This document shows positions 38,061-49,683 of a DNA stretch of 64,000 nt, in pieces; position 1 is the stretch's first letter, and each line of letters starts with the position of its first letter. The position numbers and the translations under genes were made by a program. The DNA is taken from assembly GCA_016713825.1 (NCBI GenBank), contig JADJOJ010000011.1, positions 405,677 through 469,676 of the forward strand, written 5' to 3'. Source of the DNA: Candidatus Leptofilum gracile (GTDB lineage Bacteria > Chloroflexota > Anaerolineae > Promineifilales > Promineifilaceae). The notes below the pieces were generated by a model, which was not told the DNA's origin, made no database searches, and was given only the letters and a program-made list of their open reading frames with translations.

Positions 38061-38538
38061 TGGTTTGGTGTTGCTTCTTGTTGCGGAGCAGCCAGAAAAT
38101 GCCAAGCGCGATGGTGTAGGAAACGGCCGTTACCAATCCCGCTACAATCAAATTTCCCACCAAAAACCCCTGCACAAATGAAATCACCTGTGCCTGCCAC
38201 TGCTCAGCAACCGAAGCGGTGGCAGGTGCAGGGAATAACCAACTCCCCAGCCGATAACTCAATGCCATAAACGGAGCCGTCACGAACACATTCCAGATGG
38301 CCAGCGAGAGCACAACCGTTGCCTTGTGCAGCCGGAACCAGCTGGCCAGCATGAGCGCCAAAGCAAAGTTAAAGCCTGGCGTGGGCAGCAGGCTGATGAA
38401 GGTGCCTACAGCAAATCCCATTGCCTGGTTTTGCGCCGATGCTTCAGCATTCAGCAAAGATGAAACTTTTTCTTTGGCCGATGCCAGCAGCTTGGGCAAA
38501 TTTATTTGGTTCAGGGACAAATCAACTTTCATTTCCAT
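38044..38538 (-). CDS. DUF2062 membrane protein
   Basis: 164 residues from the ATG at 38538 (the upstream extension MAYGFRPFPTPRIVYTAS is not supported). DUF2062 pattern: AMGFAVGTFISLLPTPGFNFALALMLASWFRLHKATVVLSLAIWNVFVTAPFMALSYRLGSWLF with the Pro-rich turn between helices, then a C-terminal pair of membrane segments. It is convergent with the YeaQ-type gene. Function of the family is not established. Confidence 0.8.
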   Translation of the reverse strand: MEMKVDLSLNQINLPKLLASAKEKVSSLLNAEASAQNQAMGFAVGTFISLLPTPGFNFALALMLASWFRLHKATVVLSLAIWNVFVTAPFMALSYRLGSWLFPAPATASVAEQWQAQVISFVQGFLVGNLIVAGLVTAVSYTIALGIFWLLRNKKQHQTTTSAL

Positions 38539-38626
38539 GCTTGCAGTGTACACAATCCGGGGCGTGGGAAATGGTCTGAAACCATACGCCATCCCCGTGC
38601 AAACCTGACGCTGGGGCCAGAATCGT

Positions 38627-38658
38627 AAACGGCTAACACCGCGCGGTGTTAGCCGTTT
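38627..38658. terminator. 16-bp perfect inverted repeat past clpB
   Basis: AAACGGCTAACACCGC joined directly to its reverse complement, 32 bases in total, between clpB (ending at 38689) and the DUF2062 gene. Flanking A and T runs are short. It is the likely terminator of clpB on the minus strand. Confidence 0.6.
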
Positions 38659-38688
38659 TACATTTTGGAAATTTTGTTGATTATGGGA

Positions 38689-41292
<2,604 letters not shown>

Positions 41293-41319
41293 GCTTGCCT
41301 CCCCCGCGAACATGAAAAA

Positions 41320-41388
41320 AGTAATTGGGTAATTAAGTAATTGAGTAATTGGCTGGCTTTTAATTACCTAATTACCCAATTACTCACT
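41320..41388. repeat. octamer-word hairpin (TAATTGGG/TAATTGAG type)
   Basis: Four TAATTG-type words, GGCTGGC turn, and four inverted words (TAATTACC, TAATTACC, CAATTACT). It lies between cbpA/dnaJ-like and clpB. Confidence 0.8.
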
Positions 41389-41397
41389 TGCATTTCT

Positions 41398-42342
41398 TCA
41401 TGTTTCTCGGAGTGATCTTAATTTTTCAAACAGTTCTCTTTCTTCGTCGCTGAGGTTGGTGGGCAACTGTACCGCGACGGTGGCGTATAGGTTGCCCCGT
41501 TCCTCTGGGTTTTTTAGCGTGGGCATGCCCAAACCGCGCAGGCGGAACTGTTTGCCGTTGGCGGTTTCGGCAGGGATGGTGAGCTTGACGGTTTTGTCGA
41601 TGGTGGGAACGTCAATTTGGCCGCCCAGGATAGCGGTATAGAGATCGACGGGTACGGCCGTTTTCAAATCATCCTCATCCCGCTCAAATTGCTTGTCTGC
41701 GCTGACTTTGATGCTCAGGTAAAGGTGCCCGCCATCTTGCCCCTGGCCGCTCAGCCGAACGCGGGAACCGGTTTTGACCCCGCGCGGAATTTTGGCTTCG
41801 ATGGAACGGCCGTTTTCCCACTGAATCGTCCGGCTGGTGCCATAAAACGCTTCCGCCAGCGAGATTTCGATCATGTGCTCCACGTCGCGGCTGCGCCGGA
41901 TCGATTGCCCTTGCTGGCCAAAAAGGTCGTTGAAGTTGACCTGCTGGCCACCTGCCCCGCGTGCCCCCATCTGGCCAAAAAGCGTCTCGAAAAAGTCCGA
42001 AAAGTCGCCAAAGCCCTGGGGACCGCCGGTTGCATAAGTTTGTCGTCCCTGCTGCCGAGCGCCTTGCGCTGCCCATTGCGACCAAAAATCATCGGCACGG
42101 CCGCCACCCCGCTGGTACTGCTGCCACTGCGAGCCGAACTGATCGTACATCTTCCGCTTTTCAGCGTCAGACAGCACTTCGTTGGCCTCGTTGAGGTCCT
42201 TGAAGCGCTGTTCCGCCTGCGGATCATCCTTGTTTAAGTCTGGGTGATACTTGCGGGCCAGTTTGCGGTATGCTTTTTTGATTTCATCCTGGCTGGCGGT
42301 TTTAGATACGCCGAGGATGCTGTAATAATCTTTGTACTCCAT
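41398..42342 (-). CDS. CbpA-type DnaJ co-chaperone
   Basis: 314 residues. J-domain 1-70 (MEYKDYYSILGVSKTASQDEIKKAYRKLARKYHPDLN with HPD), a Gly/Gln-rich linker with GGQQVNFNDLF, then two DnaJ C-terminal beta domains (ISLAEAFYGTSRTIQWENG to VRLSGQGQDGGHLYLSIKV and the second to IPAETANGKQFRLRGLGMP). There is no zinc-finger region, so it is CbpA-like (type II). Between dnaK and clpB on the same strand. Confidence 0.92.
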   Translation of the reverse strand: MEYKDYYSILGVSKTASQDEIKKAYRKLARKYHPDLNKDDPQAEQRFKDLNEANEVLSDAEKRKMYDQFGSQWQQYQRGGGRADDFWSQWAAQGARQQGRQTYATGGPQGFGDFSDFFETLFGQMGARGAGGQQVNFNDLFGQQGQSIRRSRDVEHMIEISLAEAFYGTSRTIQWENGRSIEAKIPRGVKTGSRVRLSGQGQDGGHLYLSIKVSADKQFERDEDDLKTAVPVDLYTAILGGQIDVPTIDKTVKLTIPAETANGKQFRLRGLGMPTLKNPEERGNLYATVAVQLPTNLSDEERELFEKLRSLRET

Positions 42343-42358
42343 TGGCCCTCCAAAACAA

Positions 42359-42432
42359 GAGATTGGTTATTGGAAATTAGAGATTGGTAGCGCCAAAATT
42401 AGCAATCTCCAATCTCTAATCTCCGATCTCTG
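42359..42432. repeat. heptad-word hairpin (GAGATTG type)
   Basis: GAGATTG, GTTATTG, GAAATTA, GAGATTG words, a short AT-rich centre, and CAATCTC, CAATCTC, TAATCTC, CGATCTC words. It ends three bases before the dnaK stop. Confidence 0.8.
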
Positions 42433-42434
42433 TT

Positions 42435-44333
42435 TTACATTTCTTGAAATTCGCCTTCGACAACGTCTTCCGGGTTTTCCTGGCCAGCGTGCCCATTGCT
42501 GTGGCCGTTGCTGCCTGGCTGTTCCTGTGTTTGGTACAGCTGCTGGCTTAGCGCGTAGCTGGCTTGCTGGAGCTGCTCGGTCAGGGTGTTTATTTGGGCG
42601 GTGTTTTCGGTGGTTACGGCCGTTTTCAGTTCAGCAATCATCCCTTCAATACGGCTCTTTTCACCGGCGTTTACCTTGTCACCCAGCTCCTTCAGGCTCT
42701 TTTCCGTGGCGTAGATCATCTGATCTGCCTGGTTCCGCGCCTGAATCAGGTCGCGCAGCTTGGCGTCTTCCGCTTCGTGCTGCTTGGCAGCGTTCACCAT
42801 GCTTTCCACTTCAGATTCGGACAGATTGGTTGAAGCGGTGATCTGAATCTTCTGCTCCTTGCCGGTTGCCTTGTCTTTGGCGGTCACGTCCAAAATGCCG
42901 TTGGCATCAATGTCGAATGTTACCTCAATTTGCGGCAAACCGCGCGGTGCTGGCGGAAGTCCGTCCAGGCGGAACATGCCCAGGGTTTTGTTGTCCTTGG
43001 CCATTGGTCGCTCACCTTGCAAGACGTGGACGTCAACGGCCGTTTGGCTATCCTCAGCCGTGCTAAACGTTTCGGTCTTGCGGGTGGGGATGGTGGTGTT
43101 GCGCGGAATCAGCGGGGTCATCACGCCACCCAGCGTCTCCAGACCCAGGCTTAGCGGCGTCACGTCTAGCAGCAGCACGTCTTTTACGTCGCCAGCCAGC
43201 ACGCCACCTTGAATCGCCGCACCCAACGCCACAACCTCATCCGGGTTCACGCTTTTGTTCGGCGCTTTGTTGGTCAGGCTTTGCACCAAATCCTGAATCA
43301 TTGGCATCCGGGTAGAGCCGCCTACCAGAACTACCTCATGAAGCTCCTGGGCAGCCATTCCCGCGTCGGCCAGCGCTTTTTCAAACGGCTGGCGGCAGCG
43401 CTGCACCAAATCTTCAGTGATCTGCTCAAATTTGGCGCGGGTCAACGTCAGCTGCAAATGCTTTGGCCCATTGGCGTCGGCGGTGATGAAGGGCAGATTC
43501 AGCTCGGTCTGCATCAGGGACGATAGCTCAATTTTGGCTTTTTCGGCCGCTTCGCGCAGCCGCTGCAACGCCTGGCGGTCCTGGCTCAGGTCAATCCCCT
43601 GATCTTTTTTGAACTCGTCAATCATCCAGGCCACAATGCGCTCGTCCCAGTCGTCACCACCCAAATGGGTGTCGCCATGGGTCGATTTTACCTCGACCAC
43701 GCCGTCGCCCACTTCCAGAACGGAAACATCGAAGGTGCCGCCACCCAGGTCAAATACCAGGATGGTTTGATCTTCTTTCTTGTCCAGGCCATAGGCGAGA
43801 GCAGCGGCCGTCGGCTCGTTGATGATGCGCAGCACTTCTAGACCGGCAATTTTACCGGCGTCCTTGGTTGCCTGGCGTTGGCTGTCGTTAAAGTAAGCGG
43901 GCACGGTGATGACGGCCTGGGTGATGTTGGTGCCCAGGTACGCTTCAGCATCTCGCTTGAGTTTTTGCAAAATGAAGGCAGAGATTTCCTGCGGGGAGTA
44001 CGTTTTATCCACCACAGGTACCTTCACGCGGGCATCTTGCTGTGGCCCGGCGACGATTTCATACGGCACCATTTTTTGGGTGCGCTTGGTTTCTTCGGCG
44101 TCAATACGGCGGCCCATTAAGCGCTTGACGGAGTAGATGGTGTTGTCTGGATTGACAACCGCTTGCCGCTTGGCCGTTTGGCCGACCAATCGTTCCCCTT
44201 TTTTGGTAAAAGCGACGATAGATGGGGTGGTATTGCCCCCTTCGGCTGATGGAATGACGACAGCGTCGCCACCTTCCATCACGGTGACAACGGAGTTGGT
44301 TGTACCTAAATCAATACCAATTATTTTGCTCAT
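42435..44333 (-). CDS. dnaK: DnaK (Hsp70)
   Basis: 632 residues. IIGIDLGTTNSVVTVMEGG at the N-terminus, the phosphate motifs ILVFDLGGGTFDVSVLEVG and VVLVGGSTRMPMIQ, linker region DVLLLDVTPLSLGLETLGG, the beta-sandwich substrate domain and a helical lid with a Gly/Asn/Gln-rich C-tail ending VVEGEFQEM (usual Hsp70 ends EEVD-like acidic). Preceded by a GAGGAG site. Upstream is hsp20; downstream cbpA and clpB. No CIRCE element is seen. Confidence 0.97.
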   Translation of the reverse strand: MSKIIGIDLGTTNSVVTVMEGGDAVVIPSAEGGNTTPSIVAFTKKGERLVGQTAKRQAVVNPDNTIYSVKRLMGRRIDAEETKRTQKMVPYEIVAGPQQDARVKVPVVDKTYSPQEISAFILQKLKRDAEAYLGTNITQAVITVPAYFNDSQRQATKDAGKIAGLEVLRIINEPTAAALAYGLDKKEDQTILVFDLGGGTFDVSVLEVGDGVVEVKSTHGDTHLGGDDWDERIVAWMIDEFKKDQGIDLSQDRQALQRLREAAEKAKIELSSLMQTELNLPFITADANGPKHLQLTLTRAKFEQITEDLVQRCRQPFEKALADAGMAAQELHEVVLVGGSTRMPMIQDLVQSLTNKAPNKSVNPDEVVALGAAIQGGVLAGDVKDVLLLDVTPLSLGLETLGGVMTPLIPRNTTIPTRKTETFSTAEDSQTAVDVHVLQGERPMAKDNKTLGMFRLDGLPPAPRGLPQIEVTFDIDANGILDVTAKDKATGKEQKIQITASTNLSESEVESMVNAAKQHEAEDAKLRDLIQARNQADQMIYATEKSLKELGDKVNAGEKSRIEGMIAELKTAVTTENTAQINTLTEQLQQASYALSQQLYQTQEQPGSNGHSNGHAGQENPEDVVEGEFQEM

Positions 44334-44508
44334 GCTGTTGCTCCTCTCAATACAATTTCGCTATTTTTCTTCGCGATCAATTCTGTTGTTGGGATTGGTT
44401 TCTTTAACATAAAACCTGGTTCATATTGTGCGGAATTTGCATATGATTTGTGTAAGACGGCCGTTAGAGAACCATATACAGTTCAAAACTCAGTTGGCAC
44501 ACACAAAA

Positions 44509-44536
44509 CAGGCGCTGAACTTTCATCCAGCGCCTG
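44509..44536 (-). terminator. terminator of hsp20
   Basis: CAGGCGCTG/CAGCGCCTG with a 10-base loop; on the minus strand TTTTGTGTG follows. It lies between hsp20 and dnaK, so the two are probably separate transcripts. Confidence 0.75.
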
Positions 44537-44563
44537 CCATTTTGTTAGGTGGTACGGCCGAAT

Positions 44564-45034
44564 TTAGCCCTCTAGCACAGTGGTGCCGTTACCGGCTTTT
44601 ACGGCAATGCGTTTGGGTTTTACCGCTTCTGCCTTGGGAATTTGCAGCGTCAAGACGCCATTGTCGATGCTGGCTTGCACATCGTTAGATTCTACCGGGG
44701 TGGGCAGGCTGATGCTGCGCATGAAGCTGCCAAAGCGCCGCTCCCGCAGATGCACTTTTTCGTCATCGCGCACCGCTTCTTCCTGGGTTTCACCCTTGAT
44801 GGTGAGCACATTGTCGCTAATGGTGATCTCTAAATCATCAGGATTCATGCCAGGAACGGCCGCTTTCACCGTAAACGTGTCGTCATTTTCAGACACATCC
44901 AGTGGGAAGCCCCACACAGCGTTGCGCTCCCATTTGCCAACCGGTGCGTTGAAGGCATCTTCGAACAGCCGGTCAATCTCATTGCGCATTCTGGCCATCT
45001 CACCAAAAGGATTCCAACGGATCATTGTGTTCAT
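44564..45034 (-). CDS. Hsp20/alpha-crystallin small heat-shock protein
   Basis: 156 residues from the ATG at 45034 with a perfect AGGAGG site. MNTMIRWNPFGEMARMRNEIDRLFEDAF at the N-terminus, then the alpha-crystallin domain (FPLDVSENDDTFTVKAAVPGMNPDDLEITISDNVLTIKGE, FGSFMRSISLPTPVESNDVQASIDNGVLTLQIPKAE) with the ISLP and GVL motifs. ATP-independent holdase that feeds clients to DnaK/ClpB encoded next door. Confidence 0.95.
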   Translation of the reverse strand: MNTMIRWNPFGEMARMRNEIDRLFEDAFNAPVGKWERNAVWGFPLDVSENDDTFTVKAAVPGMNPDDLEITISDNVLTIKGETQEEAVRDDEKVHLRERRFGSFMRSISLPTPVESNDVQASIDNGVLTLQIPKAEAVKPKRIAVKAGNGTTVLEG

Positions 45035-45098
45035 GGTATACCTCCTAAACATCAAAAAATTGAACCTTTTTGGGTCTTAAGGATTTCGTGGGGTCTGG

Positions 45099-45161
45099 CG
45101 TGAAACGTGATGCGTGAAACGTGATGCCCCTCTGGTCACGTTTCACGTTTCACGCATCACG
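45099..45161. repeat. word hairpin (GTGAAACGTGATGC type)
   Basis: GTGAAACGTGATGC is repeated twice, then after a C-rich turn comes its inverted form GTTTCACG, twice, ending GCATCACG. Same architecture as the other word hairpins with a different word; it is upstream of hsp20. Confidence 0.78.
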
Positions 45162-45225
45162 GGCTGTAAACCCCCTGAATTCCCAAAGAGCCAGAAAAAT
45201 TTGTTGTCGTTATTAAAAACAAAAA

Positions 45226-45258
45226 AAGCCGCTGTGGGGTTCACCCCACAGCGGCTCG
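45226..45258 (-). terminator. terminator of the 45282 gene
   Basis: AGCCGCTGTGGGG/CCCCACAGCGGCT with a 4-base loop, 13 bp and perfect; a run of seven T follows on the minus strand. Confidence 0.9.
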
Positions 45259-45281
45259 CTCGATTTTCAGTTGAACGATGG

Positions 45282-45818
45282 TTATTTATCGCCAGCAAAC
45301 TTCTCTTTGGGCATTTTTTCCCGATTGGCGTTTACCAAAATGCTGATGCCCAGCAGGATGAGAATCACTGGCCACAGCTTGCCGGCAAAGGCGAGCACGC
45401 TCATGAAGGCCCCACCAAACAAAATGGAAATGCCGACGAAGGCGATGATCCCGCCAGGGATGAGTGCCCACCAGTGCGTTTCTTTGGTGAAAACGGCCGT
45501 TACCACCGTAATCAGCCCAAACCCCAGACCTAGGAAAATGAGGAAAACCCCGCCCTCATTGTCCCCTTGCCAGATGGAAAACGGGCCAGAAATTGCATAA
45601 GCACCCCAACCCACACCGCTCAAAATGCCGCCTGGAATCACCAGACCTGCCTTGCGCGACAAAATTCCCCAGGCCAAAAACAAAGCGCCCAAACCAGGAA
45701 CAATGAACAGATCCAGGCTTTTCGGTACAGAAATTGTTACAAACTGTCCCACCAGCGCAATCAAACCAATCGCCAATAAAATCAAACCACCCGTTAAATC
45801 ATTCTTCTGCTTTTTCAT
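45282..45818 (-). CDS. membrane protein with LiaI/LiaF-like helices
   Basis: 178 residues from MKKQKNDLTGGLILLAIGLIALVGQF; two consecutive ATGs follow an AGGAGG site. Six hydrophobic segments arranged in pairs with Gly-rich turns (LFIVPGLGALFLAWGILSRKAGLVIPGGILSGVGWGAYAI; ...KLWPVILILLGISILVNANREK). The last segment with W-P-x-x-L-I-L-L-G is typical of LiaI/LiaF-type transmembrane regions. A sensory or envelope-stress role is only a suggestion. Terminator directly downstream. Confidence 0.7.
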   Translation of the reverse strand: MKKQKNDLTGGLILLAIGLIALVGQFVTISVPKSLDLFIVPGLGALFLAWGILSRKAGLVIPGGILSGVGWGAYAISGPFSIWQGDNEGGVFLIFLGLGFGLITVVTAVFTKETHWWALIPGGIIAFVGISILFGGAFMSVLAFAGKLWPVILILLGISILVNANREKMPKEKFAGDK

Positions 45819-45967
45819 CATGAACCTCCTAACCAATCTCTAAATTGAACAAATTGTTTTGTCCAAAAACTTATTTGCTTATCGATGTTGTTAGTATAGA
45901 AAAACCCAGGCCAGAAATGATGTGCCGGAAGTCATAGGCAGGTCATATCCCCAACATGACCTCCCAA

Positions 45968-46006
45968 TGAAAAACCCTGCCCACGTCATTTGCAGGCAGG
46001 GTTTTC
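45968..46006 (-). terminator. terminator of the nuclease gene
   Basis: AAAACCCTGCC/GGCAGGGTTTT with a 13-base loop; on the minus strand the stem is followed by TTTTTCATT. It lies 40 bases past the nuclease stop. Confidence 0.85.
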
Positions 46007-46047
46007 CCTTCACTTATCAGGCTGTTTGCCGTTTGCGGCCAATCAAT

Positions 46048-49000
46048 TTATCGGCGTGAGTGATGCCGAGGGTGGTGATGGTAATGATATTTGCGGCAAC
46101 CCTGCTCGACACTGACGCAGAAATCAGCCCGCCGATCATAATCTAGCAGCTTGTCGTACCCCTGATTGCCGTTGATGAAATCAGCGCCAGCACCGCCCAC
46201 GAAAACATCATTGCCAGACAAGCCAATGAGCAGATCGTGGCCGCCATAGCCCAAGATCACATCATGAGACTTACCGCCAATGATAATCTCGCCATTGTCC
46301 GTGCCGTGGATTTCGTAGCAGGTGCGCCAATGGAAACCCTGTGCTTTGCCCCAAACCGTCGCATAGAAGCGCACCCCGTTGTAGCCCGCATCGCCAGCCT
46401 CCACTGTGGTGGCCGCACTAGCAAACGGACTGCCGGCCAGCGCCACCACGTAGCAACCTTTGGCGTTTTGCACATACGTCTGGGCAAAGGTGAATTGAGC
46501 CACGACCGGATCATGGTCCGTCACCCGCAAATCGGTATCCAGTTCGGCATTACCGTGCACCACGTCAACGCCGCTCAGGAAGTTGGTGAACAGATTGTCG
46601 CTCACCAGAATGTGGTCCAGCACTTGCAGATTCCCCTCAAATTGATAGGTGTACTGCTCGGTCGCTGGCAGCGTTTCGATGAGGTTGTTCAATTCACTCC
46701 CCTCCAGCGTGTTGATTGGTGCCGAGAACTGGAAGTCGTTCAGATCGCCCATCACAATGACGTTGGCAGCGGGGTCCAGCGCCAAAATTTGCTGCACAAA
46801 GCCGTTGACCACGGTAGCCTGCTGCAAGCGCTGCCCTTCGGAAGCGAGCACGGGCGGCTGCACTCGGCCAAAGAGCGCATCATCCCCTCCCTTGGAGTTG
46901 AAATGGTTGGCAATGACAATAATCTTCTCATCGCCAAAGAGGAACTCCCCGACCAGCGGTTTGCGGCTGTCTAGCCAGGCGGCGTTGGCCGGATCGATGC
47001 GGCCGGGGCTGGCGCTGAGCTCTACGCCGGTGCTGCCCAAAGCGACGCTGGTAGCTGTGGCGGCATCACCCCCGGCGCGGTCTACAAACGTTACCCAATC
47101 GGGCCGGAAGAGGAAGCCGACGCGGATGTTGCCGCCCGGTGCGCCGCCGTCTGTCAGGTCTTGCGGGGCGATGTCCCGGTATTCGTAAAGCGGGCCGCCC
47201 GCGGCCTGGATGGCGGCGATGAGCAGGCTGTAGGTCTGGCTGGCGTCGGTGATGCCGTCGTTGGTGGCACCGCTGTTGTCCTGAATTTCCTCCAGGCTAA
47301 GGATGGTGGGTGCGGCCAAATTGTTGACGATTTGGCTGGCCAGGGCGGCGAATTTGTCTGGGCTGTCGTTGGGGCTCAGGTTTTCTACGTTGAAGGTGGC
47401 TACCGTCAGTTGGGTGTCGCTGCCCGCCAGGCCGGTGGTTTCGGCGGTGAAGCTGCTGTTGAGGGGTGGTAGCGGTTCTGTGTTGAAGATTTTGTAGTTG
47501 CCGAAGCTGTAATCCATCACGCCGACGATGGGGCCGGTGAAGGTGTCGCCCACGCTGGCGTCTGGCTCATCGGCCACCAGGGCATCGTCGATCATGATGC
47601 GTTCCGGGTTAAAGTCGTTGGGGCCGATGACCAGGCCTCCCCGTGCGGAGAGGCCGGTGGCGTTGGCGCCTAAGTCGCCCACGACCACAATTTCGCCAAA
47701 GCCGGTGCCGCCGACCACTTGGGCATCGTTCACCTGCACCAGCATCCCTTCCACGCTTTCGTAAAAGTCGATGCCGTCGTTGGCGGGGTCGAAGGTGGGG
47801 GTGCTGTTGACGTCGCCGGTTGAGTCGTCGTCGATGATATTGTTGGGGGGGATACGGCCGTTACTCCCCAAAACCGTCGCTACCGGCAGCGCATTGCCAC
47901 TGCTGGTGACCGTAATCGTGCCATCTACCAACTCTGTGGTAGAGAGGTTGCCCGAGCCAAAGCCGCCGGGATAAAACTCGTCCACCGTGGCCTCGATGGT
48001 GATCGCATCCCCCACAGCCACGCCGGGAGCGGAACCGGTGAAGACGTAGATGGCGTCGGAGGTGGCGTCGTTGCCATCGCCGACCGGGTCTTGCAGGTTA
48101 AAGCCATTGCTGCGCACCGAGGTGACGATGCCTGTCGTTTGTACCGCCTGGCCGTCGTAGGGGGAAAGGTGGCCCTCTCCCTGAATTTCCATGATGGAAA
48201 CGGCCGTACTAGAAACACAGCCGGAGAACGGTGCGCCGTCTAGCTGGGTGCCGGGCGAGAAGAGCGCGCCGCCAGAGGCTGCAGCGGTGCTGTGCTGTAC
48301 ATAGCCGCCGGTGATGTCTGGATCGCGCGTGATGGATTGGTCGTTGCCGCCTTCGCTGCCGTAGGTGTAGGTGAGGCTGCTGGCCGCGCCATCATCCAGA
48401 ATGAGGGTGTCGCCACCATTGTTGAGGCCCAGCGTGCCAGACGAAGCGACCTGAACCAGCGCGCCGCCGAAGCTGCCAGTGGGGGTGTTGCCGCCGAAGA
48501 TAACGGCCGTACAGCCCGCCGGAATAATGGAGCCGTTGGGGAAGGTGTGGCGCACCCCAACGCCATCGCTGATCGACCAGCCGCTTACGTCCAGGTCGGC
48601 CCCGCTGACATTGACCAGCTCGATAAATTCGTCGTCGCCGTCATCGCGCACGCCGTCGCCGTTGGCATCGCCGGGCAGATCGGGCGCGGGGTCGGCCAGG
48701 AATTCGTTGAGCACCACGCTGGTGATGTTCAGGCTGACGGTGCTGAAGCTAAAGCTGACGTTGGCGGTCATGGCGTCTGGCGGGTCGTCGGCGTCGTTAT
48801 CGGTGATCTGGCTGGCCAATACGGTGACGGTGCAGCTTTCGGCATTGGCAAAGTCGGTGTCGGGATCGAGGGTGTAGCTGGTGGGGCCGCCGCTGGCAAC
48901 GGCCGTATGCGCCCCGCTCACCGTACAGGCAATCTCAAACCAACTGCCGCTCACCGTCACGTCCTCGCTAAAGTTGATGGTGATGGTGGCGTCTACGGCC

Positions 49001-49671
49001 ACGTCGCTGGCCCCGTTGGCGGGCGCGGTGCTGGCAATGCCGGGGGCGGCGTCCCCCACCAGCGGCGTAAAGCTGCCCAGTGGGAACGGATTGGCGGCCG
49101 TGGCGTTGCTGGTTTCGTTGTCCAGGGCATCCACTCCGCTGAAGGTCCAGTTGCCCAGATTGAAAATTGCGCCATCTGCTTCCGTGCTGGAAGCGCGATA
49201 CGCCCAGCCGTCCAGATAATCCCACGGCTGGGCGGTGCCATCCACGTTGATGTCGCCGAAGGTGTCGATGACGCTGCCGTTTTCAAACAGTTCGATGGCA
49301 TCATCCCCGTTGACGGCGAAGACGGTGCCGTTGGTGTAATCGGGGGCAAAGCCAAAGAAGTTGGCAAATTCCACCGCTTCGGTGGCCAGGTAGATGAACT
49401 GGCCCGCGCTGGCGGCATCTGCCGGGAAGGTAAATTCCTGGCCATCGCTGCCGCCGCCGTTGTTGGCGCTGCCCAGGCCATAAATGCTGAGGTCTGGAAT
49501 ATCGTTGACCACATACAGCTCAATTGCTTTGGGGGTGCCACCGGTGAGGGGGCCATCTACCACGCCGGTGAGGAGTAAATCTGTGGCGATGGCTTGGGTG
49601 GGTACGGCCGTACTTACCAAAAAAATAAATACAGCGACCAGAATAAAAAAAACATGCTTGAACCTTCTCAA
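46048..49671 (-). CDS. secreted multidomain nuclease (ExeM/NucH-like) with lamin-tail domains
   Basis: About 1207 residues. A GGAGG site precedes the TTG at 49671 (LRRFKHVFFILVAVFIFLVSTAVPTQA, a signal peptide); an ATG 12 bases upstream is in frame but has no site. Domain order: lamin-tail-like (LLLTGVVDGPLTGGTPKAIELYV), Ig-like (ASDVAVDATITINFSEDV), second lamin-tail (VVLNEFLADPAPDLPGDANG), NucH OB-like (VSIMEIQGEGHLSPYDGQ), endonuclease/exonuclease/phosphatase (TVATFNVENLSPND, SLEEIQDNSG, NHFNSKGGDD, VIVMGDLNDFQ, VTDHDPVVAQF), and at the C-terminus calcium-binding GGxGxD-type repeats and a His/Arg-rich tail. Probably degrades extracellular DNA. Confidence 0.88.
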   Translation of the reverse strand: MRRFKHVFFILVAVFIFLVSTAVPTQAIATDLLLTGVVDGPLTGGTPKAIELYVVNDIPDLSIYGLGSANNGGGSDGQEFTFPADAASAGQFIYLATEAVEFANFFGFAPDYTNGTVFAVNGDDAIELFENGSVIDTFGDINVDGTAQPWDYLDGWAYRASSTEADGAIFNLGNWTFSGVDALDNETSNATAANPFPLGSFTPLVGDAAPGIASTAPANGASDVAVDATITINFSEDVTVSGSWFEIACTVSGAHTAVASGGPTSYTLDPDTDFANAESCTVTVLASQITDNDADDPPDAMTANVSFSFSTVSLNITSVVLNEFLADPAPDLPGDANGDGVRDDGDDEFIELVNVSGADLDVSGWSISDGVGVRHTFPNGSIIPAGCTAVIFGGNTPTGSFGGALVQVASSGTLGLNNGGDTLILDDGAASSLTYTYGSEGGNDQSITRDPDITGGYVQHSTAAASGGALFSPGTQLDGAPFSGCVSSTAVSIMEIQGEGHLSPYDGQAVQTTGIVTSVRSNGFNLQDPVGDGNDATSDAIYVFTGSAPGVAVGDAITIEATVDEFYPGGFGSGNLSTTELVDGTITVTSSGNALPVATVLGSNGRIPPNNIIDDDSTGDVNSTPTFDPANDGIDFYESVEGMLVQVNDAQVVGGTGFGEIVVVGDLGANATGLSARGGLVIGPNDFNPERIMIDDALVADEPDASVGDTFTGPIVGVMDYSFGNYKIFNTEPLPPLNSSFTAETTGLAGSDTQLTVATFNVENLSPNDSPDKFAALASQIVNNLAAPTILSLEEIQDNSGATNDGITDASQTYSLLIAAIQAAGGPLYEYRDIAPQDLTDGGAPGGNIRVGFLFRPDWVTFVDRAGGDAATATSVALGSTGVELSASPGRIDPANAAWLDSRKPLVGEFLFGDEKIIVIANHFNSKGGDDALFGRVQPPVLASEGQRLQQATVVNGFVQQILALDPAANVIVMGDLNDFQFSAPINTLEGSELNNLIETLPATEQYTYQFEGNLQVLDHILVSDNLFTNFLSGVDVVHGNAELDTDLRVTDHDPVVAQFTFAQTYVQNAKGCYVVALAGSPFASAATTVEAGDAGYNGVRFYATVWGKAQGFHWRTCYEIHGTDNGEIIIGGKSHDVILGYGGHDLLIGLSGNDVFVGGAGADFINGNQGYDKLLDYDRRADFCVSVEQGCRKYHYHHHPRHHSRR

Positions 49672-49683
49672 TGTATCCTCCAT